Assembly: GCA_024698505.1 (NCBI GenBank) | Contig: JAILRE010000038.1 | Coordinates: 1-60,421 of the forward strand | Source of the DNA: Clostridiales bacterium | GTDB lineage: Bacteria > Bacillota > Clostridia > Christensenellales > CAG-138 | Length of the DNA: 60,421 nucleotides | Reading direction: 5' to 3' | Part shown: positions 22,660 through 30,431 of the stretch, piece by piece | Position numbering within the stretch: position 1 is the stretch's first letter | How the letters are laid out: each line of letters starts with the position of its first letter | The notes under the pieces: generated by a model | What the model saw: the letters and a program-made list of their open reading frames with translations, nothing else | Database searches by the model: none | Told to the model about the DNA's origin: nothing | Position numbers and translations under genes: made by a program

Positions 22660-24762
22660 ATGCTGAATATCCTTTCATTCCTGTACGCCGCGCTGTTCGC
22701 CCTGTCCGGCGTTATGGCCGCAAGGCTGCTCTTCCCGAAGGACAGGCTCGTAAAACAGCTCCTGTTCGGCCTGACGCTCGGGCTCGTGATGCTGCTCTGG
22801 CTGCCCGTGCTGCCCTCGTTCATATTCGGGTTCACGCTCGCCTCGCAGGTGATCGCGCTCGTTATCGCGGTCGGCGTCGGCGTGCTCTGCGCAGTTTTCG
22901 GCAAGGACAGGGCCGTCACGGGCTCCTTCAAATGGAAGACGGAGCGCCCCCTGCTCCTGACCTGCGTCCCGCTCGTGCTCATAGGCGTGATACTGATGTG
23001 CAATCACTACATCACGAACGCCTCGGACGGCTCGCTCCACGTCGGCCAGTGCACCTACGGCGATCTTTGCATGCATCTCGGGTTCATCACCAGCATTTCC
23101 GTGCAGAAGACCTTCCCGCCGATGTATTCGATACTGCCGGATACGGCTCTCGGCTATCCCTTCCTCTGCGACAGCGTGAGCTCCACCTTCTACACGCTCG
23201 GCTCCACTCTGCGCTTCGCGACGATACTGCCCGCGGTCTACGCGCATATCGTCACCGTGCTCGGCGTATACCTCCTCTTCGAGGACTGGTTCAAGCGCGA
23301 TTCCGCCGCGGTGCTCGGCACCTGGCTCTTCTTCGTGGGAGGCGGCTTCGGCTTCGCCTACTTCTTCGACAACGCGAAGACCTTCGCGGGCCTTGATTCC
23401 GGCAATGCATGGAGCAACTGGCTGAAGGAGACCATGAATATCTACGCCACGGTTCCCGACGGCTCGCCCCTCGATATGGGCAAGCTGCTCATGGAGGGCT
23501 GGTACAAGACGCCCACCAATTTCGTGGACAACGGCCTCCGCTGGGTCAACTCCATTGCGGATATGATAATCCCCCAGAGGGCGACCCTCTTCGGCTGGGC
23601 GCTCCTGTTCCCCGCGCTCCAGCTCCTTCGCCGCGCGGTATTCGAGAAGGAGACCCGTTTCTTCATCTATCTCGGCGTGCTCGCGGGAGCGATGCCCCTC
23701 GTGCACACGCATTCGTTCTTCGCGCTCGGCCTTATGAGCGCGTTCCTCCTGGTCGCTCTCCTCATAGGCCAGGCCTCGAAAAAGCTTACGAAGGACGAAA
23801 GAAAGGAAGGCCGCAGGCGGCTCCTGTATTTCCTGCTGTTCGGCGCCATCGCCGTGGCGCTTGCCGCGCCCCAGCTCTTCGGCTTCACGTTCCGCCAGTC
23901 CTCCGCGGGCGGCTTTATCAAGTACCATTTCAACTGGTGCAACGAATCCGATTCCTGGCTCTGGTTCTACATAAAGAACCTCGGCTTCATATTCCTTCTG
24001 ATGGTCCCCGCGTTCCTCTGCGCGAAGAAGGAGACCAAGCTCTTCTACGGCGGCACGCTGCTCATATGGGCGCTCTGCGAGTTCGTCGTTTTCCAGCCCA
24101 ACACCTACGACAACAACAAGCTGCTCTTCGTCTGGTTCGCGCTTACCTGCGGCATAGTCGCCGATTTCCTGATCGGCATTTGGGACAGGCTGCACGCGCT
24201 CCCCGTGAACGCCGGGAAGAAGGAAAAACAGGCGAAGCTCCCCCTCGGGCGGAGGATCGCCTACGCGCTGACCTTCGCCGCGCTCATATTCTCCATGCTG
24301 CTCTCCGGCGTTATGACTCTCGCGAGGGAGTACGTCTCCGGCGATCATCTGGGGTTCGAGGAGCACAAGCTGAAATATAAGGAGAACGGCTATCAGGTCG
24401 TCTCCGCGGACCTCGTCGGCCTGACCGATTGGATGCGGGACAACGTTGAGCCCGACGCTACGGTGCTCACCGCCACGAATCACAACAACGCCGTCGCCAT
24501 GCTGACGGGCCGCAACATAGTCTGCGGCGCGCCGACCTTCCTCTTCTACCACGGCGTGAACTACGGCGAGCGCTATAACGACGTCCGCAGGATGTACGAG
24601 GATCCCTCCGGCTGCTTCCGCGAGCTGGCCGAAAAATACGGCGTTGATTACGTTCTCATAAGCGGCTGGGAGCGGAGCTCCTACTCCGTCGACGCGGCCT
24701 TCTTCTCCACCCTCACGCCCGTGTACCGCGAGGGCGGCACGGTGCTCTACAAGGTCGACTGA
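22660..24762 (+). CDS. Large polytopic membrane protein, GT-C glycosyltransferase-like
   Basis: 700 residues with AAGGAGG before ATG. About 12-13 TM helices fill residues 1-570, and a soluble C-terminal domain of ~130 residues follows. The first large loop holds TYGDLCMHLGFITSI, an acidic D-x-x-x-H arrangement like the catalytic loop of GT-C enzymes, which move sugars from polyprenyl phosphates outside the membrane. The C-terminal part (DWMRDNVEPDATVLTATNHN) is like the end domain of such proteins. Acceptor unknown. It sits in the signal peptidase operon and ends at a strong terminator. Confidence 0.75.
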   Translation: MLNILSFLYAALFALSGVMAARLLFPKDRLVKQLLFGLTLGLVMLLWLPVLPSFIFGFTLASQVIALVIAVGVGVLCAVFGKDRAVTGSFKWKTERPLLLTCVPLVLIGVILMCNHYITNASDGSLHVGQCTYGDLCMHLGFITSISVQKTFPPMYSILPDTALGYPFLCDSVSSTFYTLGSTLRFATILPAVYAHIVTVLGVYLLFEDWFKRDSAAVLGTWLFFVGGGFGFAYFFDNAKTFAGLDSGNAWSNWLKETMNIYATVPDGSPLDMGKLLMEGWYKTPTNFVDNGLRWVNSIADMIIPQRATLFGWALLFPALQLLRRAVFEKETRFFIYLGVLAGAMPLVHTHSFFALGLMSAFLLVALLIGQASKKLTKDERKEGRRRLLYFLLFGAIAVALAAPQLFGFTFRQSSAGGFIKYHFNWCNESDSWLWFYIKNLGFIFLLMVPAFLCAKKETKLFYGGTLLIWALCEFVVFQPNTYDNNKLLFVWFALTCGIVADFLIGIWDRLHALPVNAGKKEKQAKLPLGRRIAYALTFAALIFSMLLSGVMTLAREYVSGDHLGFEEHKLKYKENGYQVVSADLVGLTDWMRDNVEPDATVLTATNHNNAVAMLTGRNIVCGAPTFLFYHGVNYGERYNDVRRMYEDPSGCFRELAEKYGVDYVLISGWERSSYSVDAAFFSTLTPVYREGGTVLYKVD

Positions 24763-24769
24763 CAGAATG

Positions 24770-24796
24770 AAAAAGCCTCCGGCGGAGGCTTTTTTT
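24770..24796 (+). terminator. Terminator after the GT-C-like gene
   Basis: AAAAAGCCTCC and GGAGGCTTTTT pair around a 3-nt loop, followed by a T7 run. Confidence 0.92.
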
Positions 24797-24869
24797 CATT
24801 TCAGCGCGGGCATTCCCGCAAAAAATATAACGGAAAGCAACAATATATCGTGTCATCGGCGCGCGGTTA

Positions 24870-24878
24870 TGATATAAT
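24870..24878 (+). promoter_or_regulatory. Extended -10 promoter of malQ-glgP
   Basis: TGATATAAT is an extended -10 (TGn-TATAAT); TGTCAT lies about 16 bp upstream as a weak -35. The malQ ATG is 36 bp downstream. Confidence 0.6.
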
Positions 24879-24913
24879 AGCAGAATAGTAAAATACTATG
24901 GAGGATCGTCACC

Positions 24914-26419
24914 ATGACCGTCGGCAGCAGTATGAGCGGCAACTACACCCGCAGAAGGGGCGTCCTGATGCCCGTTTTCTCGCTTCCCTCCGAATACGGA
25001 ATAGGCACGCTCGGCAAGGCCGCCTATGATTTCGTCGACAGGCTTTCCGAATGCGGCGCGTCCATTTGGGCGATACTGCCCACCGGCGTTACGGGGTACG
25101 GCGATTCCCCCTATCAGAGCTTTTCGAGCTTTGCGCTGAACCCCTATTTCCTCGATCTTGCCATGCTCTGCGACGAAGGGCTCCTCACCAAGGAGGAGTG
25201 CGATTCCGTCGATTTCGGGTCGGATCCCTCCGCCGTGGATTACGGCAGGCTGTACGAGAACCGCTTTCCCCTGCTCATGACCGCCTACGCGAGGGCGATC
25301 GAGAAGGGCGGCACCATGGAGAGCATAGCCGAATTCGAAAAGACCGCTCCATGGCTGGAGGATCACGCGGTGTTCACCGCCTTAAAGCAGATGCAGGGAG
25401 GCCGTCCCTGGTACGAATGGGACGAGGGGCTGAAAATGCGGGATCCCGCCGCGCTCGGGGCCGTTCGTGAAAAGATCGCCTGCGAGGTCGGCTTCCATAA
25501 ATTCCTTCAGATGAAGCTTGCCGAGCAGTGGGCGAAGCTTTCGGATCACGCGCTCAAAAAGGGCGTGCTCATAATGGGCGATCTGCCCATCTACTGCGCC
25601 TACGACTCGGCCGACTGCTGGGCCTACCGCGAGAATTTCCTTTTCGACAAGGACGGCCGTCCCGTTGAGGTGGCGGGCGTTCCCCCGGATTATTTCTGCG
25701 AGGACGGTCAGCTCTGGGGCAATCCGCTCTACGACTGGCCCCGCATGAAGAAGGACGGATTCTCCTTCTGGATGGCAAGGCTCAGAAGGGCCGCCGAGCT
25801 CTATTCCATACTCCGCATAGACCATTTCCGCGGATTCGCCTCCTACTACGCCGTCCCCGCGGGCGCGAAGAACGCCAAGATCGGCGAATGGCGCAAGGCG
25901 GAGGGCCGCGCCCTCTTCAAAAAGGCGGCGGAGGAAGGCCTGCCCGTCGAGATAATCGCCGAGGATCTGGGCTTTATAACGAGGGACGTCAAGCTCCTTC
26001 TTGCGAACACGGGCTTTGCGGGGATGCAGGTTATGGAGTTCGCCTTCGACAGCGACAGGAAGAACCCCCACCGCAACAAGAGATGGGACGGCAGGCCCGA
26101 ATCGCTGAGGAACAAGATCGCCTACACCGGCACGCACGACAACACCACCATGCTCGACTGGTGGGAGAACGCCGATGAGGAAACTAAGCGGATCGCCGAA
26201 AGATACGCCGGCACGAAGGAGGATATGCCCTTCTCCCTCATGAAGGCGATAATGAACTGCGACGCGCGCCTTGCGGTATTCCCCGCGGCGGACGTCCTTA
26301 TGAAGGGCGCGGAGGCAAGGATCAACACCCCCGCCACCGAAACGGGCAACTGGACCTGGCGCATGAGGCCGGACGAAACGGATCTCTTCGCGGGGAACCT
26401 TAAAAAGCTATTTGAATAA
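24914..26419 (+). CDS. malQ: 4-alpha-glucanotransferase (amylomaltase)
   Basis: 501 residues, the usual GH77 length. Start at ATG 24914 (GGAGG upstream). It begins RRRGVLMPVFSLPSEYGIGT, typical of MalQ. Catalytic residues: nucleophile Asp303 in LRIDHFRGF, acid Glu in IIAEDLGFI, and Asp in YTGTHDNTTM. The enzyme transfers alpha-1,4-glucan chains between maltooligosaccharides, supplying long chains for phosphorolysis. It precedes glgP by 15 bp, so the two form a glycogen/maltodextrin degradation operon. Confidence 0.96.
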   Translation: MTVGSSMSGNYTRRRGVLMPVFSLPSEYGIGTLGKAAYDFVDRLSECGASIWAILPTGVTGYGDSPYQSFSSFALNPYFLDLAMLCDEGLLTKEECDSVDFGSDPSAVDYGRLYENRFPLLMTAYARAIEKGGTMESIAEFEKTAPWLEDHAVFTALKQMQGGRPWYEWDEGLKMRDPAALGAVREKIACEVGFHKFLQMKLAEQWAKLSDHALKKGVLIMGDLPIYCAYDSADCWAYRENFLFDKDGRPVEVAGVPPDYFCEDGQLWGNPLYDWPRMKKDGFSFWMARLRRAAELYSILRIDHFRGFASYYAVPAGAKNAKIGEWRKAEGRALFKKAAEEGLPVEIIAEDLGFITRDVKLLLANTGFAGMQVMEFAFDSDRKNPHRNKRWDGRPESLRNKIAYTGTHDNTTMLDWWENADEETKRIAERYAGTKEDMPFSLMKAIMNCDARLAVFPAADVLMKGAEARINTPATETGNWTWRMRPDETDLFAGNLKKLFE

Positions 26420-26434
26420 AGAGGTAATATCTGT

Positions 26435-28807
26435 ATGTTGATGGATGCAAGAGGCATTGTAAGAAGGGCCGAAGAGGAACTGAGGAGCGAATATCTCGTC
26501 GATCTCGGCGAGGCGACCGTACCGCAGCTCCACAGGGCGCTTTCAAACGCGGTGATGTACGCCATGTCGGACGACTGGCGCAGGAGCCGCCGCGCGCACG
26601 AGCAGACGAGGCGCGCCTACTATCTTTCCGCCGAATACCTTACGGGGCGCATGGTGTATAACAACCTCTACGCCCTCGGGATACTGGACGAGGTCAAATC
26701 CCTCCTCAAGTACCGCGGCGTGGATATCTCCGTTATGGAGGATATAGAGGACTGCGCGCTGGGCAACGGAGGCCTCGGCCGCCTTGCCGCCTGCTTCCTC
26801 GACAGCGCCGCCACGCACGACCTGCCCCTGGACGGGTACGGCCTGCGCTACAAGTTCGGCCTTTTCAAGCAGGATTTCCGCAACGGCTTCCAGATGGAGC
26901 TTGCCGACAACTGGCAGAAGCAGGGCGATCCCTGGAGCCGCCGAAGGGACGATAAATCCGTCGTGGTCGAATTCTCCGACGGCAAGGTCATGGCCGTTCC
27001 CTACGATATGCCCATCATCGGCTACGGCACGGACAACGTGGGCTTTTTGAGGCTCTGGCAGTCCGAGCCCATCGAGGAGCTCAATTTCGCGCTGTTCAAC
27101 GCGCAGGAATACGCCGAGGCGGTCAGGGAAAAGAACCAGGTCGAGGACATCACCCGCGTGCTCTATCCCAACGACTCCACCGAGGCGGGCAAGAAGCTGA
27201 GGCTCAAGCAGCAGTATTTCCTCTCCTCCGCCTCCATGCAGGATATCGTCCGCCGCTATAAGCGCGTCCGCGGGAACGACCTTACGGGCTTCGCCGCGCA
27301 CGCCTCCGTCCAGCTTAACGACACGCATCCCACGATCTCCATCCCCGAGCTTATAAGGCTGCTCATGGACGAGGGCATGGATTTCGACTCCGCGCTCGAT
27401 ACCGCCAGGCAGACCTTCAACTATACCAACCACACCCTCATGAGCGAGGCGCTCGAAAAGTGGAGCGTCGACCTTATAAGGGCCGTCGTGCCGAAGATGC
27501 TCGAGATAATCGAGAGGATAAACGATCATCTCATCGAGGAGCTGCGCGATATGTCCGTCCCGCAGGACCGCATCGACCGCATGAGGATAATCGACGGCGG
27601 CCTCGTCCACATGGCAAGGCTCGCGGCGTACGTCTCCTCCTACATAAACGGCGTCGCGGAGATCCACTCCGAGCTTTTGAAGACGAGCGTCCTTTCCGAT
27701 TGGTACGCCGTCTACCCCGAGCGCTTCCTCAACATGACGAACGGCATCACCCCGCGCCGCTGGCTCGGCCTCTGCAATCCCGAGCTCACCGCCATGCTGA
27801 AGAGCAAGATAGGCGACGGCTTCCTCAAGGATCTTTCCAAGCTCAAGAAGTTCGAGCCCTACATCGGCGCCGAGACCGTCAAGCATTTCCGCGAGATCAA
27901 GCAGCACATGAAGACCCGCCTTTCGAGGCTCATCGCCGACAAGGAGGGCGTGCAGATACCCGCGCATTTCGTGTTCGACGTGCAGGTTAAGCGCATGCAC
28001 GAGTACAAGCGCCAGCTCATGAACGCGCTCTCCATAATGTACATCTATTACAGCGTCAAGGAGGGGAAGCTTAAAGATATGCCCTCTACGGCGTTCATAT
28101 TCGGCGCGAAGGCCGCTCCCGGCTACATAATGGCGAAGAACATAATCAAGTTCATCAACGATATCGCCGAGCTCGTTAACAACGATCCCGAAGTCAACGG
28201 CAAGATGCGCGTGGTGTTCGTCCGCAACTACAACTGCTCCTACGCCGAGCACATAATCCCCGCCGCCGATATCTCCGAGCAGATCTCCCCCGCGGGCACC
28301 GAGGCCTCCGGCACGGGCAACATGAAGCTGATGCTGAACGGCGCAGTCACGCTGGGCACCTACGACGGAGCGAATATCGAGATCGTCCGCGAAGCCGGCG
28401 AGGAGAACAACTACATATTCGGCGCGAGGGTCGACGAGCTCGAGAGGGTGCGTCCGAACTACCGCCCGATGGATATCTACAACTCCGACGAGCTGGTGAA
28501 GAAGGCCGTCGATTCGCTGATAAACGGCACCGTCGCGAAGGACGAGGATTCGAGAAGGATCCACCGCGAGATCTACAATTCCCTCCTCATAGGCGATTGG
28601 CGCAAGCCCGACTACTATTTCAGCCTCTACGATCTGCACGCCTACGTCGACGCGAAGCTCCGCGCCATCTACGATACCAAGGATCAGGACGCCTTCGCCC
28701 TGAAGTGCCTCAAAAACGTCGTATCGGCGGGCAAGTTCTCCAGCGACAGGACGATCGCCCAGTACGCCGAAAGCATCTGGCACATCGGTAAGATCGAGGA
28801 GCTCTGA
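26435..28807 (+). CDS. glgP: Glycogen/alpha-glucan phosphorylase
   Basis: 790 residues with GAGGT before ATG. Conserved GT35 blocks: SAEYLTGRMVYNNL, LGNGGLGRLAACF, LDGYGLRYKFGLF, and the PLP site EASGTGNMKLMLNGA with Lys631. It releases glucose-1-phosphate from non-reducing ends of glycogen. Full length, no breaks. Together with malQ upstream it gives the catabolic half of glycogen metabolism; the anabolic operon lies at 54-60 kb on the other strand. Confidence 0.97.
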   Translation: MLMDARGIVRRAEEELRSEYLVDLGEATVPQLHRALSNAVMYAMSDDWRRSRRAHEQTRRAYYLSAEYLTGRMVYNNLYALGILDEVKSLLKYRGVDISVMEDIEDCALGNGGLGRLAACFLDSAATHDLPLDGYGLRYKFGLFKQDFRNGFQMELADNWQKQGDPWSRRRDDKSVVVEFSDGKVMAVPYDMPIIGYGTDNVGFLRLWQSEPIEELNFALFNAQEYAEAVREKNQVEDITRVLYPNDSTEAGKKLRLKQQYFLSSASMQDIVRRYKRVRGNDLTGFAAHASVQLNDTHPTISIPELIRLLMDEGMDFDSALDTARQTFNYTNHTLMSEALEKWSVDLIRAVVPKMLEIIERINDHLIEELRDMSVPQDRIDRMRIIDGGLVHMARLAAYVSSYINGVAEIHSELLKTSVLSDWYAVYPERFLNMTNGITPRRWLGLCNPELTAMLKSKIGDGFLKDLSKLKKFEPYIGAETVKHFREIKQHMKTRLSRLIADKEGVQIPAHFVFDVQVKRMHEYKRQLMNALSIMYIYYSVKEGKLKDMPSTAFIFGAKAAPGYIMAKNIIKFINDIAELVNNDPEVNGKMRVVFVRNYNCSYAEHIIPAADISEQISPAGTEASGTGNMKLMLNGAVTLGTYDGANIEIVREAGEENNYIFGARVDELERVRPNYRPMDIYNSDELVKKAVDSLINGTVAKDEDSRRIHREIYNSLLIGDWRKPDYYFSLYDLHAYVDAKLRAIYDTKDQDAFALKCLKNVVSAGKFSSDRTIAQYAESIWHIGKIEEL

Positions 28808-28832
28808 CGCATAAATATATCCCCGCGGGATA

Positions 28833-28860
28833 TTGAATTTTCAAAAGCATTGGTTATAAT
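28833..28860 (+). promoter_or_regulatory. Promoter of the DUF1858 gene with adjacent palindrome
   Basis: TTGAAT (28833-28838), 16 bp, TATAAT (28855-28860). A palindrome ATATCCCCGCGGGATAT at 28817-28833 abuts the -35 and could be an operator or part of the glgP transcript end. Confidence 0.6.
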
Positions 28861-28893
28861 AATAGCGAAAATCCGCAAAAGGAGGATACAAAA

Positions 28894-29094
28894 ATGGAGA
28901 TCAACAAGCAGATGACCATATCCGATATTCTTTCCGTGGACCGCGGCATCGCCAACATACTCATGGCGAGCGGCATGCACTGCCTCGGCTGCGTAATGGC
29001 GAGCGGTGAGAATCTTGAGCAGGCCTGCGCCGTTCACGGCATCGACTGCGATCAGCTCGTAGCGACGATCAACGATTGGCTCGCGAGCAAATAA
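28894..29094 (+). CDS. DUF1858 domain protein (redox disulfide type)
   Basis: 66 residues with AAAGGAGG before ATG. The whole protein is one DUF1858 domain: MTISDILSVDRGIANILMAS, then GMHCLGC with a C-x-x-C pair, then a helix ending in VATINDWLA. Such domains, often found beside hybrid cluster proteins, probably act as small thiol/disulfide or metal-binding modules in anaerobes. It has its own promoter and terminator, so it is not simply part of the glgP operon. Confidence 0.93.
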   Translation: MEINKQMTISDILSVDRGIANILMASGMHCLGCVMASGENLEQACAVHGIDCDQLVATINDWLASK

Positions 29095-29099
29095 GACTC

Positions 29100-29127
29100 A
29101 AAAAAGCCCCCTCGGGGGGCTTTTTTC
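29100..29127. terminator. Bidirectional terminator
   Basis: AAAAAGCCCCC and GGGGGCTTTTT form an 11-bp stem with a 3-nt loop, flanked by A- and T-runs. It ends the DUF1858 transcript and can end the convergent Cys-rich gene. Confidence 0.92.
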
Positions 29128-29137
29128 GTTGATATCC

Positions 29138-29165
29138 GGGGAGGCGAAAGCCTCCCCCTTTTTTG
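29138..29165 (+). terminator. Second hairpin in tandem
   Basis: GGGGAGGC and GCCTCCCC pair around a GAAA tetraloop and are followed by CTTTTTTG. It backs up the preceding terminator on the plus strand. Confidence 0.8.
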
Positions 29166-29168
29166 CCG

Positions 29169-29393
29169 TCAGCAGCCGCAGCCGCAGTTGCTGCCGCAGC
29201 CGTTGTTGTTCTCGCAGCCGCAGCCGTTGCCCCAGGTGCCGAGCAGGGCCAGTATGATGAGCCACCACCAGTTGTTGCCGCAGCCGTTATTGTTGTCGCA
29301 GCCGCAGCCGCAGCCGGTGAAATTGCCGTTGCCGAACAGGAGCAGGAGGATTATCACCCACCACCAGTTGTCACCGAAATTGCCGTTGCACAT
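29169..29393 (-). CDS. Small Cys/Gly/Asn/Trp-rich repeat protein
   Basis: Start at ATG 29393, 9 bp after GAGGAGG. The 74-residue product is two copies of one unit: a DNWWWVIILLLLFGNGN hydrophobic segment followed by GCGCGCDNNNGCG, then NNWWWLIILALLGTWGNG followed by GCGCENNNGCG, and a CGCGC end. Each unit thus has a WWW membrane-like strand and a Cys/Gly cluster (11 Cys in all). It resembles the loosely defined high-cysteine (chorion-class-like) small proteins predicted in Clostridia. Membrane insertion, metal binding or disulfide-linked assembly are possible; none is shown. It lies downstream of an XRE/DUF2975 pair. Confidence 0.75.
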   Translation of the reverse strand: MCNGNFGDNWWWVIILLLLFGNGNFTGCGCGCDNNNGCGNNWWWLIILALLGTWGNGCGCENNNGCGSNCGCGC

Positions 29394-29420
29394 TTTTTTA
29401 TTCCTCCTCAGACGAAAATG

Positions 29421-29448
29421 CTTGATACGGCGTTTCGCGCCGTTCAAG
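29421..29448 (-). promoter_or_regulatory. Leader hairpin of the Cys-rich gene
   Basis: CTTGATACGGCG pairs with CGCCGTTCAAG (one bulge) around a short loop, 28 bp before the start codon on the minus strand. No T-run follows on the minus strand, so it is a 5' leader element and not an obvious terminator. Confidence 0.5.
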
Positions 29449-29490
29449 ATATAATACGCGCGGAGGAAAACATGTGTGAAAGCGCAAGGC

Positions 29491-29739
29491 TCAGTCCGCA
29501 AAGCTCCTGTATTCCAGAAGGTCTCCCGGCTGGCAGCCGAGCGCGTCGCAGAGCTTTATGAGAGTCGATACCTTGACCGCCTTGGCCCTGCCGTTTTTAA
29601 GTATGGAGATGTTGGCTATCGTTATGCCCACCTTATCGGCAAGCTCGCCCACCTTCATCTTTCGCTTCGCCAGCATCACGTCGATATTGAATATCATCTC
29701 GCCGGGAAGCCTCTCTTCGATCCTTTCGTTCTCTTCCAT
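29491..29739 (-). CDS. XRE-family helix-turn-helix regulator, YozG-like
   Basis: 82 residues from ATG 29739, 5 bp after GAGGT; the longer open frame upstream is antisense shadow of the preceding gene. The HTH is KVGELADKVGITIANISILK with recognition helix ITIANISILKNGRAKAV, followed by STLIKLCDALGCQPGDLLEY. This is the compact Cro/C1 type that accompanies DUF2975 membrane proteins. The gene starts 8 bp after the DUF2975 stop. Target unknown; autoregulation of the perfect promoter at 30262-30290 is plausible. Confidence 0.92.
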   Translation of the reverse strand: MEENERIEERLPGEMIFNIDVMLAKRKMKVGELADKVGITIANISILKNGRAKAVKVSTLIKLCDALGCQPGDLLEYRSFAD

Positions 29740-29747
29740 GCCGCACC

Positions 29748-30233
29748 TCATATGGTAAGATCGCTCTGTTCCTGCAGCTCGGCCGCCTTCCTGATGAAGT
29801 GCGAGAGCGCCGCCGCCGCGACCGCCATTGCCGTTCCGACGACGCAGACTATCAGGGACATCAAAAGCACCCCGGGATGGTTGGCATTGCAGAACATCAT
29901 CACGACGTTCGCGATGAAGAAGTACAGTACGTCCGCCCCTATGAGGATCGCTATCGCCGCGAGCAGCTTCGCGTTCGCCATGCAGAAGGAACGGCCGTTC
30001 CCGATGTTGTGGGCAACTATCCACGCCAGCACCAGCGCGGCCAGCACGGGCAGCGCGGTGATGCTGATGAGCGTAAGCCACACGGGGAAAAGATACGCGA
30101 ATTCGCCGTCGCCCGCCTCGGCAAGGGGCCTGCCGAAGACCTCCGGCACTATCCAGCAATAGACGAGGCCCATGCAGATCAGCACGGATATTATCGCGAT
30201 CTTGAGAAGAAGCGCGAGCGTTTTTTGTTTCAT
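29748..30233 (-). CDS. DUF2975 family membrane protein
   Basis: 161 residues from ATG 30233 behind AAGGGAG. Four hydrophobic helices: IAIISVLICMGLVYCWIV, LTLISITALPVLAALVLAWI, LLAAIAILIGADVLYFFIA and LLMSLIVCVVGTAMAVAAAA. A conserved-looking loop NIGNGRSFCMANAKLL lies between TM2 and TM3. DUF2975 proteins are almost always paired with a YozG-type HTH protein, as here, and are thought to form a membrane-linked regulatory pair. Function unknown. Confidence 0.9.
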   Translation of the reverse strand: MKQKTLALLLKIAIISVLICMGLVYCWIVPEVFGRPLAEAGDGEFAYLFPVWLTLISITALPVLAALVLAWIVAHNIGNGRSFCMANAKLLAAIAILIGADVLYFFIANVVMMFCNANHPGVLLMSLIVCVVGTAMAVAAAALSHFIRKAAELQEQSDLTI

Positions 30234-30261
30234 ATCGGTTCTCCCTTCGGTTGATATGCGC

Positions 30262-30290
30262 ATTATAGCACGGTCTTAGCGTGTTGTCAA
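30262..30290 (-). promoter_or_regulatory. Consensus promoter of the DUF2975-XRE operon
   Basis: On the minus strand: TTGACA (30290-30285), 17 bp, TATAAT (30267-30262). A perfect consensus promoter; such strength suggests that repression normally controls it. Confidence 0.85.
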
Positions 30291-30365
30291 CAACTTTTTA
30301 TCGCATTCCGATAAATATTTTTGAATACGGCCCTGAGAAGCGGCCTTCGGGAGAAACGGCGGCAC

Positions 30366-30394
30366 TTGACAAAGAACGCTCCTGCGGGTATTAT
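30366..30394 (+). promoter_or_regulatory. Promoter of the M16C protease gene
   Basis: TTGACA (30366-30371), 17 bp, TATTAT (30389-30394), 38 bp before the ATG. Confidence 0.8.
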
Positions 30395-30431
30395 ATATGG
30401 TGGTAATAATAATAAAGGAGGCAGTTTCCTC

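Noticed and set aside
29472-29561. Short plus-strand ORF with CGGAGG and ATG
   Set aside because: It has a ribosome-binding-like sequence and TATAAT upstream but encodes 29 residues antisense to the end of the XRE gene, with no protein-like features.
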